From contig JAIQDT010000225.1 in the NCBI GenBank assembly GCA_021521415.1, forward strand, positions 1,178,001-1,242,000: a stretch of DNA of 64,000 nucleotides, given 5' to 3'. The stretch's first letter is position 1. The number at the start of each line of letters is the position of its first letter. Made by a program: the position numbers and the translations under genes. The notes below the pieces were generated by a model. That model saw only the letters and a list, made by a program, of their open reading frames with translations, had not been told where the DNA came from and searched no databases. This stretch comes from Bidens hawaiensis. Lineage: Eukaryota > Streptophyta > Magnoliopsida > Asterales > Asteraceae. This document shows positions 43,280-56,290 of the stretch, one piece after another.

Positions 43280-44867
43280 TGTAACATCTTGAAATTTTCG
43301 GATCAAAATTGCCAAGTTTCAAAGTACAAGGACTAAAATAGAAATTCTAATTTTCTATCCGATCGCGATACGCGATCCTCCAAGACCCAACGTCATCACG
43401 TATCACGATGACGTGGTATGACAACAGGCACATGTCTCGCCACATGCCCCCACGTGGCACTGCGTCAGCCACGTGGCAAGGCTATTTCATGATTCATCAA
43501 GCCTAGTCGCGATAAGCGACGACTTTCCTTTGGCCCATCGCGTATCGCGATCCAATAAAATAATAATTAAAAGATCTGTTGGCCCATTGCTATACGCGAT
43601 GGCTCATAAACAAGATCCATCGCGTATCACGATGGGTCAGCTTGACAGCTCTTATAAATAGGGTCATCAGCCCTCATTCACAACTCACAACTATCTCTCA
43701 CTAGAATCTCACTCTCTCACTACCTCGCTTTGCGTGCCACAGACGTTACCTCGAAATCCATGTCCAAAACCAATGTTACCTCGAAGTTCATGCCACACAC
43801 TAATGAAATTGCCTCGAAGTGCATGCCACCAAGCAGACGAGCCGACGTCCACCTCAAAGTGCGTGCCGACGAAGACCGACGACCGACGTGCCTTGTTTAG
43901 CATACAAGAAGTGTTGATCAGGAATTCTCAATAAGAGTACAAGCGTAGAGGTGTTGCCCAAGCATTTAGAAAATATAAGCAAACCAAGGTAGGGATAGTG
44001 CCTAAATAAAATATTAAAAGACTTAAACCCTAGTCGAGGGTATACTTGATACCTCGAGGTATAAATAAAGAAATTATATAACAAAGAAAATATGAAATAA
44101 GAAATATGAAATAAGAAATATGAAAGTAAAAGTAAATCTTTGTTATTATTATTATTATTATTATTTAAGTTTCTTAGATAATAAGTAAAGAAATAAAGTA
44201 TACGTTTCTTCTAGAAGAAGAAACATAATATTTAAGAAAAATAAGCAAGTAAAACTAAAGGTTAAAACTTGTAAAAGAAAGAAAGTATTTTGAAATAAAG
44301 TTTCACAAAGAAAATATAATCGAGAAATATTATACAAAAGAGACTAAAGGTCTTAAGCTAGATTAAAGATATAGTATTAACAAAATGTTATACTCGTACT
44401 ATAGGTCCGAGATAGCTAAAGAAAGACCGATCAGTGAAGTGAAGTTGATCCATGAAAAGGTGAATACGCCCCAACTTTTACAACTTGTTTAATCGAGTCA
44501 AACAAATTGATACATGAGATTACGTATCTCTAAAACATTATAAACAAAAGTAATCGCTGGCCCTCAGGCTGTCGTGTACGTTTGTTCGGATGCTTACATA
44601 TGTGGAAGACGGCAGACACACCGCGCCACACCTGGTTATAAGCCTACGCCATGATGGGTCGGACCTAAGTTACGTCCGAGAGAGGGTAATCATGTGTATA
44701 TTGATGCTAGCTAAGTAATCTCGAATGCTGCGGTGTTTGCTGAGCGGTTTCGAGTGGAGCTTAAGTTTGTAATTGTGTTTATGTTTTAACTTGATTATTC
44801 CTAAACCACGATGGGCCGAGTCCTAAGTTATGTTTAGAGGGGTAATTAAGTAATTAAATGTTTTATG
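43280..44867 (+). repeat. probable Gypsy LTR with CGCGATACGCGAT motifs
   Basis: Begins TGTAACATCTTGAAATTTTCGG, a common Gypsy LTR start. Holds an array of ATCGCGTATCGCGAT-type palindromes (43361-43636) just before a TATA box at 43653-43660, then about 1.2 kb of transcribed-type sequence with an (ATT) run at 44143-44165. No primer site or internal region follows, so it is a solo LTR or fragment with an uncertain right edge. Confidence 0.5.
43653..43660 (+). promoter_or_regulatory. TATA box of the 43280 LTR
   Basis: TATAAATA within GCTCTTATAAATAGGG, 17 bp after the last palindromic motif. Confidence 0.55.
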
Positions 44868-46908
44868 TGTAACATTCGTTACTTTTCAAACCCGAAAATA
44901 CGACCCATTTTTAAATTTTCGGTTTTCTTTCATATATATTATATATATAATAATATAAATATGTTAATTAATTTTCTTTTCATTCATCTTATGTGACATA
45001 CGTCGTTTTTATATATCTGTATTCGTTAAATATACATGTTTATTGTTTCACCGTATTATTGTCATTTGTTTAACATGAATATAACATTTCCTATGGTTTA
45101 TGTTATTATCCGTTCGTTACTAGTCAATATTTAAACGAGTCGCAAACTAGACGGGTATAATATAAAAATAATCCATAACATTTATATGATATATAAAAGT
45201 ATAAGGTTCAAATGGTAATTACAGTTTATTTATGTTTTAAATATAAAATTAAAGATGAGGGGTTTTAAGTGTAAATATGAAATTAAATATATAATATAAT
45301 AATAACAATAACATCCTAGCCCAGCCCCCTTCGTCCCCTTCACGCTTTTCCGGCCCCGAGTCTGGCAACCGGATTTCCGGTGCCGCGATATATAAAACGT
45401 CGTATTATGGCTCTTTTTGATCCGTTAATCACCCCAAACGTCTTCTCCACTATTACTAAACATTATTAAGTGATTTACTTCGTCATTAACGACCCAATTA
45501 ACACTAATTAATCACCAAACCCGTCGACTAACGGCCGGATATATTTTTAAACATCACTAACGATAATTAACGCCATAAGTTCCAATTGACACTATATATA
45601 GCCTTTAATCCTTCATCTAATCTCGTCCGAAACATCAAATTCAGTTAATTTACACTCTAAAATCTCTAACTTGTTCACCCAATACCGTTTTCTAGCGACA
45701 CTCCATACACCCCCTTTCTGGCACCAATCCAAATAAGTTTTATATGGTTATGATTCGTTTCAACCCGACTAACAAAACCCCTAACCTATTATGATCAAAC
45801 ATAGAACAAGTTAACAGATTTAAAAAGCTAGGGTTTTGATGAAGATGAGGAATTGTAATGTTAATTTAAATATTTTTGTTTCTAATCTTTTAACAAACAA
45901 ACAATATGGCTTACTGGTTAGTACATGTGACTGTGAGCAGAATAACCCGGGTTCTCCCGGGTCAGGCCGTCTTTTACTTTTAGTATTAATTTTGTTAAAA
46001 CCATTATCTTTTATTGTTTTTATAAATCAATAATTATATTAAAAATCTTTATAAATTTAATAAAATTTATTCAAGTTAAGTAATATTAGATATAAATCAT
46101 ATTTGTCACTTTTCATCTAAAACCAAATTTCGTTTCCGCTAAGTTTTCGTTAGAAACCCGATTAATACTATATAAGTAATTATTATTTTCGTTAAACTTT
46201 ATAACACGCCAACTTGAAAATATTAGATTTAATAATTCGTTAAAATTTCGTTAAAATAATATTATAATATTTTAATATCAAACTTCATAAATGATGTAAA
46301 ATATATAAAACAATCCAGACAACCCGATCCATCTACTTTTTATTAGTCGTTAGTTAATATTTTGTGCTTTTAATTCTAGTTCGTGACGTTCAATTGCTTG
46401 GGTTTCATTTATGCACCTTCGGTTTTATTTCAAGTTTGTCTTCAACTTCAAGGTGAGTTTCTCACGCTCCCTTTTTACCCTTTTTACTATTTTGGGGGTA
46501 GCATATATATCATATCAAAAATTCAATTTCGTTTATTTATTATTTACAAACTACAATTCACATCATGGACTTTTGTGTTTACTTGTTACTTTCTCAATTA
46601 TTACGTGCATGGATTTCTTCGATAAGTATGATCATACGCCCCCCTTTGCATTCGTGGACCATTGTTTCTAGTGGAAAAGGGACACCGATTTGAGTATGTT
46701 GGTTCACAATCCTAACTAGAAAAGACCTTCATTTATTCTTTACACTCATGGACCATTGATTCTAGTGTAAAGAACCCTTATGTGTTTTAGACAAGTTTTC
46801 ATGGAATTGTACGATTTTTATACATTATTTTAAACTGTGTGAACTCACCAACTATTCATTTAGTTGACTTCATTTTATATATATGTTACGGGTACCTTAT
46901 GTAGAGTA
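44868..46908 (+). repeat. second Gypsy-type LTR fragment
   Basis: Begins TGTAACATTCGTTACTTTTC. TATATATA at 45593-45600 is a TATA candidate. Near 46450 AAGGTGAGTTTCTCACGCTCCC resembles Gypsy LTR downstream sequence. A tRNA-like word pair (TGGCTTACTGGTTAG and GGGTTCTCCCG) lies at 45907-45958. Ends where GypD begins. Weakly supported. Confidence 0.4.
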
Positions 46909-47961
46909 TGTAACAACTCGGATTTTCCAAGTTATATTATACGACCCGCTTTTATGTTCGGATAAATTTTAAATAATAAAATATCGCGTCTAACAAGTAT
47001 TTAATATTTTATTAATATTAGTTTATTATTATGTCTGAAATAACTTTGATGAATATTCAATTTTAACCCCTACACTATACTTTAACCTAAATCTGTACCA
47101 TCTCTAATCTCCAAGGACTGATCTACAATATATGATTTTTTATTATCCATTAACCCAGTTACCCGTCTTCCAAACCCATATATGATACCCGAATACCAAA
47201 ACCCATGATTCGTATGATTTCTTGAACCTTAATTCTCGTTATAGTCATGAATTGATATAGGATTATGATACCATATTGCCTAAACGAGCTCCACCGACGT
47301 ATTGATTAAGGAAACTAAAATCAGTTTGATGCGAATTGCTTATTATACGAACCGGGCCTAACTCGTAAACCCTTATTCACTATAACCACCTCGATAATTC
47401 AATTCAATCTGCAGATATTATCCTCATACCATCGACAACCTTACACCCTTATCTAATTATATTTTCTTAGCCGTCTACTATGAGTTTTTGACCTGTATTT
47501 GGCCGGCGACGGGTTAATCTAATGACCCTCACTTGTTCACTGTTTAAGGTAAATATTATATGTATTAGAATCGTTGGTTCATGTTCTATAATAACCCTAA
47601 CATTAATCGTGTTTAAATATCGCGAATTGATCAATGGATTAATCTAGGGTTCTTCGTATAAACTATTGCTTCCAGTCTTCTATTTATTATTTTTACTTTT
47701 GGGGTTTGAATCAACTGATTCGGCAGATTAGGTGGTTGTGGGTTGTTGTGTTTGTTCTGTCAGAAACGGCTGCCGGCGCAGGTTCGATTCCCGGCAGCCC
47801 ATTTTGGGAGGGTTTTCTTTACTTTTATTATTTTTAACCCATTTAACAATTATATTAATATGTTTAAACGATTAATGTATATTATAAGTATATTAATCAG
47901 TTTTGTTTTTATAAAACTGACTTATCAACCGGTTGCTTTTCCTCGAATTTTGGTTAAAACT

Positions 47962-47993
<32 letters not shown>

Positions 47994-49135
47994 TATAATC
48001 TAGTTAATTGACGTATTAAAATTATAAGTTTAAGTATTTTTGAAAGATCATATTTTTATTTATTGATCCTTTATTATTTACAAGGTTTTTATAAAAAGAA
48101 ATTTTTCTAATGGTGAAAATATATATAAAAATTTAATGTATTTTTAGCTTAAATTAATTATTTAAAACAAATCTCTTTATATGATTTATCCAAGGTCTTA
48201 TAAATATTTACTTACGTATTTTTATGAAATTTTGTATAATTAAAATAATATTAATTATTATAAACCGTTGTTAAACAAAAGTAATAATAATTAAAAGTCT
48301 AAGTCATATTTAATTCCATAAGAACTTACCTCGATAATCAAATCCGAACCTCTATTTAGTTTTTAGATTCTTTATTTAGTTCGTATTTATTCCGTAATTA
48401 TTTGTTACTTAGGATTCTCGTCGGTATTTTTTTCGAAGAGCGTGATTCCTACAATCATCATTCTTAATATTCTCTTTCACTTTTGTTCGTCTATCGAGGT
48501 AAGTACCACATTCCCCTATTTTACCGCTTTCAATCTTTTGGGGACATATGCGTAACTTAGTATATTTCACATTTATCTATACACAAAACTGCAACTTTGT
48601 CTTATGTGTTAACAACTAACACCTTACTTGTTTATGTGCTTATTTGCTTTGTATGCTTCCGCATTCGGAGAGGTCCAACATAATCTCAGTTTAGTATGAT
48701 CATACGCCAGTCGTTATAGCCTTTGTGCTTCTCGACATCTCAGTTATACTTGCTCATTTGGTTAATTTGTTATTCTCATATGACTTGTTGCAGCTACGTG
48801 TTTTGTTATATATACTATATGTACAACTAAACTGGTGTGCTGCTCACTCAACATGTGTTGTAGACAAAATTCTATTTTATACGCATATGCAGGTTATCGC
48901 TTGAATTAGTTGCAAGACTTTGTGAAGATTTAGTGAAGAATTATGTTAGAAAATATAAAATCAAGAATTAAATTTGTGTTTATTATTTGTTTAATGAGTT
49001 GTATTTTGTATTTGATTTATTTGGAATTGAATAAAATTAATAGATATTGTCATATAAATATTGCATGATAGTACCTTGAGAGCTGTGGCAATCAGTTCCC
49101 GCCCCGGCATTTCCGCCGTAGGTTGGGGTGTGAAA
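46909..49135 (+). repeat. GypD 5' LTR
   Basis: About 2.2 kb, starts TGTAACAACTCGG. Followed by TGGTATCAGAGC. The end reads GTGTGAAA where CA is expected. Includes AC/AT microsatellite near 47963-47990 and a tRNA box-B-like word at 47780. Confidence 0.88.
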
Positions 49136-49138
49136 GAT

Positions 49139-49150
49139 TGGTATCAGAGC
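49139..49150 (+). other. GypD primer-binding site
   Basis: Perfect TGGTATCAGAGC (initiator-Met tRNA). Confidence 0.92.
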
Positions 49151-49799
49151 CGAAGGTTTAAGATAGGTCGTTAGAAATTGCCTTAGACACATGTTTAGGA
49201 ACCCTATACGTGCCTATCTATTTACCTTTATGTGTTCAATTTTAAATTGTTTACATCTTTCTTAGATATTTACCTATTCTTTATTGTTTTGCACACACAC
49301 ACAAATTCCGAGGCTATGCCTCAACATTCAAATAAAACTTTTCAAAAAGTAGATTGCTTTTATTTTCGGGAAATTCCTTAAGAATTCCCACCTGTTTTTT
49401 TCACTCGTACACCTTAAGATTAGGTTATGTGGCATGTCCCTATGATAAATGAAAGGGGAAGAGAAACTTTGAGTTGGGCACTGGGAAAACGTTCCAAGAA
49501 CCAAAGGTAAGACGCTAATCCTTACCTGGGTGATAACCTGACCACAGTACTCAACCTTATGGACCCGAGAGAGACCCATAAATGCCATATGACTGACACC
49601 TTAGGTTGATTTTAACCGAATTCACGGTGATTCGTGGCTAAACTCGGTTTTCCAGATTATTGTGTTCCGTTATTTAAATGGTTAGTTGGGTGAAAAATCC
49701 ATGGAACCCATGGGCACTCCTACTATCCATTTCTTAACTTGTTTTTGTGTTTTTGTTAGAGTAATCAAACGTGGTGGTTCACAAGATACTCCGACTACC

Positions 49800-50020
49800 C
49801 ATATTTATTTCGATAGTTCGTTATTCAGTTTGGTCGGTTAAAACGCCGTGTAACGCTCATTGGGCCGACAAACTTCATTTCATTGTTAATTCGTTAATTA
49901 GTTGGGACAATTGAATTGCCATGTAACGCTCATGGGCTGTCCAACTCAGTTGTTTTTCGTTAGTTCGTTGGGCCATTCAAATTGCCATGGAAAGCTCATG
50001 GGGGGGAAACATCCACAATT
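49800..50020 (+). repeat. three diverged tandem units in the GypD leader
   Basis: Units of about 60-85 bp share CGTTA.TT.GTTGG and GCC.TGTAACGCTCAT.GGGC. Non-coding. Confidence 0.6.
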
Positions 50021-50314
50021 TATATTTCGTTAGTTTATTGTAAACTTAATAATCTAAATTTTAAACTGACTTAACTCCTCATGTAGTCATCACACATTAA
50101 TCTTATTAACTACATCATTTAATAACTATTTACGCAATGTACCCCCCCTCATCTTATAAACTTTTACTTTTAATTCTCATGACGCAATTCCTCACTCATT
50201 AAGACAACATTATTATTTTTTACATAATTAAACATTTTACTATTCTTATGGTTCCTCAATTTATCCTTCATTTTATAAATCCTCATTTTTGGTCCCTATA
50301 GAATATCTGATTCA

Positions 50315-50910
50315 ATGATCCAACGTTATCCTCGACATCAATCGTTTGATTCTCACGACCACCGTATACCTACTTGTATAGCCAAAGAGATAGCTGTTGC
50401 GATCCCTAGAATAGTGACGCAATTTCAAAACATCAATGCAACCGATTCAACTTTTCCCACTAATTCCCCTGCTGGTGACTACAAACCAATTACCTCCATT
50501 CACCCTCACAACAAGAAACGTAAGAACCTTGATGCAACAAATCCTACCCACCTGCAAGTATGCTCAAACAAGAAACCTTACCTCAGGCCTTCCCGTTATG
50601 CTCCATTTGTAACCGTCATCACTCAGTTAAATCCCTATGTCGTCGCTGCATCAAATGTAACCGTTATGGACATCATGCTAACACCTGTCGTGCCCCATCT
50701 ACTGCACAAGCTGTTCTACAACAACCTACCCCTCATACTCAACCTGATGTTCCTAATACACGTTCTTGCTACCATTGTAAGAACCCAAATCATCTCCGTA
50801 AAGCGTACCCTCAACTTACTCAAGCTCATCAAGCCCAATCTACGACTATAACCTACTACTTGACCCATTCTTACCAAGCTCAAACCCATCAACCTCATGT
50901 CTCTTAAGCT
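50315..50910 (+). pseudogene. GypD gag remnant
   Basis: Frame 50315-50851 opens with a Gypsy gag N-terminal-like region (CIAKEIAVAIPRIVTQ). Frame 50560-50907 carries the nucleocapsid part: a cysteine/histidine cluster CSICNRHHSVKSLC, an intact CCHC knuckle CIKCNRYGHHANTC and a second knuckle CYHCKNPNHLRKAY, whose last Cys is Tyr. The two frames meet near 50560. The capsid core is missing, so this is an internal deletion. A Gln/Pro/Thr-rich tail follows to about 51110. Confidence 0.75.
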
Positions 50911-51109
50911 CCTCCATCCAATCAAGGTCAACCTTAGTTAACCCAATACTACCAAACCTCGCAACCACAGGCTCAAGTTTACCAAACATATTTCCACCAA
51001 ACAACTATCTTGCAAACCGTTCAAACTCCATTTTTCCAAGCGATACCAAATCAATCTACTTCAACTGATCCTACTCCTACAACTACTTATGGTACTTCAA
51101 GTCACGTCA

Positions 51110-51875
51110 AGTAAGCTACTCAACGATATTGAAGACCCTTGTTGTTCCCTTTACCTATCTTAATTTTTTTGTCATTCCCTAATTACATATCGTAACACCT
51201 CTTTATGGCTTTGAGTTATTTCCGTATTTGAACTATTTATGAATAAAGTCTATTTTGTTTAAATAAAATATTTATTAAAGTATACTTCTATCTTATTTCC
51301 TTACCTACATCAACTTTAACTATTAATAAGTTATCTCTTCTTCATCTTTAAATACTTATATCTTTACGTTTAAAAGTCGTCTTAAAAATTTCTTTCTCTA
51401 TTAAAATTCACTTCAACTTTTCAAATTATTTTATACATTGATGACTTTCTAGTGATCTAAACTAAAACTCCATAAAACCTTTGTTTCCTCAAACTCATGT
51501 TTTTAATCAAATGTTTTGAAAATCCACTAGATGGGACGAATCATGTGGACCATCCGACGATAAAAATAATTATGGTCTGGAACATAATTAACGAAGTTCT
51601 CGCATGGAAATCATGATTTGTAAGATTGTGTGTTATAATATAGAATGAAAGTGGTTGGGATAACGGTACAAATGTGGAAATGATAAGTACATGGTGGATA
51701 CGCCGCTGGTACATCCTATATATAAGGGCTCTTATCTCATTTGTATTTGGAGTGTTATTTTAACTATACAAGTTCTTTGCTATGATAAATTTTTAAATTA
51801 TAATTAAAATTTTCTTTTAATCAAAATTTATTGATTTTGTTATAACATCCTTTAATTTCGGGACGAAATCCTTTA
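51110..51875. other. GypD 3' interior, non-coding
   Basis: No gene. Ends with TTTCGGGACGAAAT, a word typical of the sequence after Gypsy pol, just before the purine tract AAGTAGGGGAGAC (51876-51888). Confidence 0.6.
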
Positions 51876-51888
51876 AAGTAGGGGAGAC

Positions 51889-53709
51889 TGTAACAACTCG
51901 GATTTTCCAAGTTATATTATACGACCCGCTTTTATGTTCGGGTAAATTTTAAATAATAAAATATCGCATCTAACAAGGATTTAATATTTTATTAATATTA
52001 GTTTATTATTATGTATGAAATAACTTTGATGAATATTCAATTTTAACCCCCACACTATACTTTAACTGAAATCTGTACCATCTCTAATCTCCAAGGACTG
52101 ATCTACAATTTCTGATTTTTTTATTATCCATTAACCCAGTTACCCATCTCCCAAACCCATATATGATACCCGAATACCCAAACCCATGATCCGTATGATT
52201 TCTTGAACCTTAATTCTTGTTATAATCATGAATTGATATAGGATTATGATACCATATTGCCTAAACGAGCTCCACCGACGTATTGATTAAGGAAACTAAA
52301 ATCAGTTTGATGCGAATTGCTTATTATAGGAACCGGGCCTAACTCGTAAACCCTTATTCACTATAACCACCTCGATAATTCAATTCAAGCTGCAGATATT
52401 ATCCTCATACCATCGACAACCTTACACCCTTATCTAATTATATTTTCTTAGCTGTCTACTATGAGTTCTTGAGCAGTCTTTGGCCGATGACGAGTTAATC
52501 TAATTGACCCTCAATTGTTCACTGTTCAAGGTAAATATTATATGTATTAGAATCGCGGGTTCATGTTCTGCAATAACCCTAACATTAATCGTGTTTCAAT
52601 ATCGCGAATTGATCAATGGATTAATCTAGGGTTCTTCGTATAAACTGTTGATTCCAGTGTTCTGTTTATTATTTTTACATTTGGGGTTTGAATCAACTGA
52701 TTGGGCAGATCAGGTGGTTGTGGGCTGTTGTGTTTGCTTTGTCGGAAACGGCTGCCGGCGCAGGTTCGATTCCCGGCAGCCCATTTTGGGAGGGTTTTCT
52801 TTTCTTTTATTATTTTTAACCCATTCAACAATTATATTAATATGTTTAAACGATTAATATATATTATAAGTATATTAATCAGTTTTTTTTATAAAATCGA
52901 CATATCAACCGGTCGCATTTCCTCGAATTTTGGTTAAAACTATATATACACAAACACACACACATATATATATATTATAATCTAGTTAATTGACGTATTA
53001 AAAGTGTAAGTTTAAGTATTTTTGAAAGATCATATTTTTATTTATTGATCCTTTTTTATTTACAAGGTTTTTATAAAAATGAATCTTTTCTAATGGTGAA
53101 AATATATATAAAAATTTAATGTATTTTTATCTTAAATTAATTATTTAAAACAAATCTCTTTATATGATTTATCCAATGTCTTATAAATATTTACTTACGT
53201 ATTTTTATGAAATTTTGTATAATTAAAATAATAATATTTATTATAAACCGTTGTTTAACAAAAGTAATTATAATTAAAAGTCTAAGTCATATTTAATTTC
53301 CATAAGAACTTACCTCGATAATCAAATCCCGAACCTCTATTTAGTTTTTAAATTCTTTATTCAATTCGTATTTATTCCGTAATTATTTGTTACTTAGTAT
53401 TCTCGTCGGTATTTTTTCCGAAGAGTGTGATTCCCGCAATCATCATTCTTAATATTCTCTTTAACTTTTGTTCGTATATCGAGGTGAGTACCACATTCCC
53501 CTATTTTACCGCTTTCAATCTTTTGGGAACATATGCGTAACTTAGTATATTTCACATTTATCTATACACAAAACTGCGACTTTGTCTTATGTGTTAACAA
53601 CTTATACCTTACTTGTTTATGTGCTTATTTGGTTTGTATGCTTCCGCATTCGGAGAGGTCCAACATAATCTCAGTCTAGTATGATCATACGCCAGTCGTT
53701 TTAGACTTT
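51889..53709 (+). repeat. GypD 3' LTR, 3'-truncated
   Basis: Aligns with 46909-48728 at a few percent difference with small indels, and lacks the last ~400 bp. Breaks at 53709 into GypE integrase. Confidence 0.9.
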
Positions 53710-54300
53710 GAGGTCCAACATAAGCACGTAGCATATCCTCAAGGGTTTGGATCGTCCTCTCAGACTGTCCATCGGTTTGAGGATGATACACAGTACTAAT
53801 GTTCAACCTCGTCCCCATAGCTTCATTGAATTTCTTCCAGAATCTCGAGGTAAAACGTGTATCTCTATCTGACACAATCGATAAAAGCACTCCATGCTTA
53901 GATACAACCTCTTTGATGAACAAAATTGCTAACGTTTCGGACGAGATAGCCTCTCGTATACGCAGAAAGTGGGCACTTTTGGTTAAACGGTCCACAATCA
54001 CCCAGATGGTATCATGATGCTTAGCTGTACGGGGTAGCTTAGTTATGAAATCCATGGTGATGTCTTCCCATTTCCATTCTGGTATCTCTAGAGGCTGCAT
54101 CTTTCCATAAGGTTTCTGGTGCTTTGCCTTGACTTGCAAGCAAGTTAGGCACTTACTTACATAATCTACTACATCATTCTTCATGCCTGGCCACCAGTAA
54201 TCTCTTTTCAAATCTTGGTACATCTTCGTAGTTCCTGGATGAATCGAATATCTTGACTTATGAGCTTCATCTAAGATTCAACCTCTGAGATCCCCATGGC
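53710..54300 (-). pseudogene. GypE integrase, truncated
   Basis: Zinc-region end CLTCLQVK; catalytic Asp, Asp and Glu in [17 protein letters not shown] and [14 protein letters not shown]. The reading ends at LRAYV, where foreign LTR sequence takes over (53710). The upstream part near 54240-54380 is interrupted. Not functional. Confidence 0.88.
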
Positions 54301-54379
54301 GTGGTATCCATATACGGTCAAACCTAGTCTTAACACCATGAGTGTTTTCCATCAACTCGTCTTTCTGACCGAAAATCCT

Positions 54380-55460
54380 TTATTTCTTCACTAGCCCTTC
54401 ATCTACCAGCACTTCAGACTGTACTTTGATGATTTCAACAAACAGTCTTGAATTCATAATCAACTGGTATGACTTCACTGTTGCAATGACTTCCTCGTTC
54501 TTACGACTTAGCGCGTCGGCGACCACATTAGCTTTACCAGGATAGTACTTAATGTCGTAGTCGTAATCCTTAATCAACTCCAACCACCTTCTCTGTCTCA
54601 TGTTCGGCTCTTTCTGTTCGAAGAAATACTTTAAACTTTCATGATCCGTATAAATAGTACACTTAGTACCATACAGGTAATGCCTCCATATCTTTAAGGC
54701 ATGCACTACTGCTGCTAGTCATGCGTCGGATAAGTACTCTCATGGACTTTCAACTGTCTAGATGCGTAAGCTATCACCTTTCCTCGTTGCATCAACACGC
54801 AACCCAATCCTGACGCGAAGCGTCAGCACAAACAACCAAATCCTCATCACCGTCGGGTAGAGCAAGGATTGGAGCTTGCGTGAGTCTTTTCTTCAGTTCT
54901 TCAAAAGCTTCTTCTTGGAACTTTCCCCAACTGAATACTACCGACTTTCGGGTCATACCGGTCAGCGGTGCGGCTATCTTGGAGAAACCTTCGATGAATC
55001 TCCTATAGTAGCCAGCTAACCCTAAGAAGCTTCGTATATCAGTCGGATTATATGGAGTATTCCAATTCGTTATTGCCTCAATCTTAGCTGGGTCCACGGT
55101 AATCCCTTTAGGATTAATCACACGAATAAGAAATTGCAATTCTCGCAACCAGAACGCGCATTTCGAAAACTTAGCATATAACTTCTCTTCCTTCAGAGTC
55201 TCTAATACTTCTTTCAGATGCTCAGCATGATCAGACTCGCTCTTGGAATAGATCAATATATCGTCGATAAAGACTATTACTGACTTATACAACATTGGCA
55301 GACACACCCTATTCATCATGTCCATAAATGCTGCGGGAGCATTCGTTAGACCGAATGACATAACGAGGAACACGTAGTGTCCATAACGCGTCCTAAACGT
55401 TGTTTTAGGGATGTCTGCCTCTTTCACTTTCAGCTGATGATAGCCTGATCTGAGATCTAT
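54380..55460 (-). pseudogene. GypE reverse transcriptase and RNase H
   Basis: RT frame 54792-55427 with [16 protein letters not shown], the catalytic [10 protein letters not shown] box and [12 protein letters not shown]. RNase H begins VCADAS and shifts frame near 54810. Frame 54380-54706 has [10 protein letters not shown] and VADALSRK. An in-frame TGA at about 55458 (after SSWFS) separates it from 55461-56060. Confidence 0.9.
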
Positions 55461-56290
55461 TCATGAGAACCAACTTGAACCTTGCAGTTGGTCAAAAAGA
55501 TCATCAATCCTTGGAAAAGGATATCTATTCTTTACCCTAAGTTTATTCAACTCGCGATAGTCTATGCACATTCTCATACTTCCATCATTCTTCTTCACGA
55601 ATAACACTGGTGCGCCCCACGGGGAAACACTTGGTCTAATAACACCTTTGTCGAGGAGTTTTTGCAGTTGGGACATCAATTCTTTCATCTCGGATGGTGC
55701 TAGACGGTAAGGCGCTTTCGCGAAGGGTCGGGCTCCTGGTACTAAATCTATCTGAAATTCTATCTCTTGCTCCGGTGGCAATCCCGGAATATCCTCAGGA
55801 AATACTTCTGGGTAGTCGCACACGATAGGAACATCTTTCATCTCTTTCGTCTCGGCCGTAGCGTTGACTACATACGCCAGGTAGGCACTGCACCCTCGCC
55901 TTAGCAAACCCTCGGCTTTTATCATCAAAATGACATTAAGCCCAGAACTTTCCTTATCACCATAAACCATCACCGTACTACCATCCAAGGATTTTAACCT
56001 TATCATCCTACTCTTACATAGTATCTGAGCTTCATACTCAGACAACCAATCCATTCCCAAAACTACATCGAACCTCCTAAGGTTATAACATACAAGGTAA
56101 TAGGGAACTCATGTCCCTCTAACTCTATCTTACAGTTTTTAACCATTCTCATTATTTTAACCGAAGCGTCACCAGCGGTTTCTACTATAAAAGTCTCTGA
56201 CACTCAGAAACATTTCAATTTAGCTAATTTACTAAACGGTGTACCTACGAAACTTTTATTCGCACCCGAATCAAATAATACTGAACCAAA
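55461..56290 (-). pseudogene. GypE protease and RT N-terminus
   Basis: The protease active site DSGA is present on the minus strand near 56260-56275, but one frame away from gag. Then [10 protein letters not shown], and the RT entry blocks [42 protein letters not shown] and [15 protein letters not shown] (55461-56060). Confidence 0.85.

Larger units (their letters stand above)
46909..53709 (+). mobile_element. GypD: gag-only Gypsy element with truncated 3' LTR
   Basis: 5' LTR 46909-49135, initiator-Met primer site 49139-49150, 2.75-kb interior with a gag remnant only, purine tract, and a 3' LTR from 51889 that stops at 53709 where GypE begins. No pol is present, so it is a deletion or gag-only derivative that would depend on other elements. 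Confidence 0.85.
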
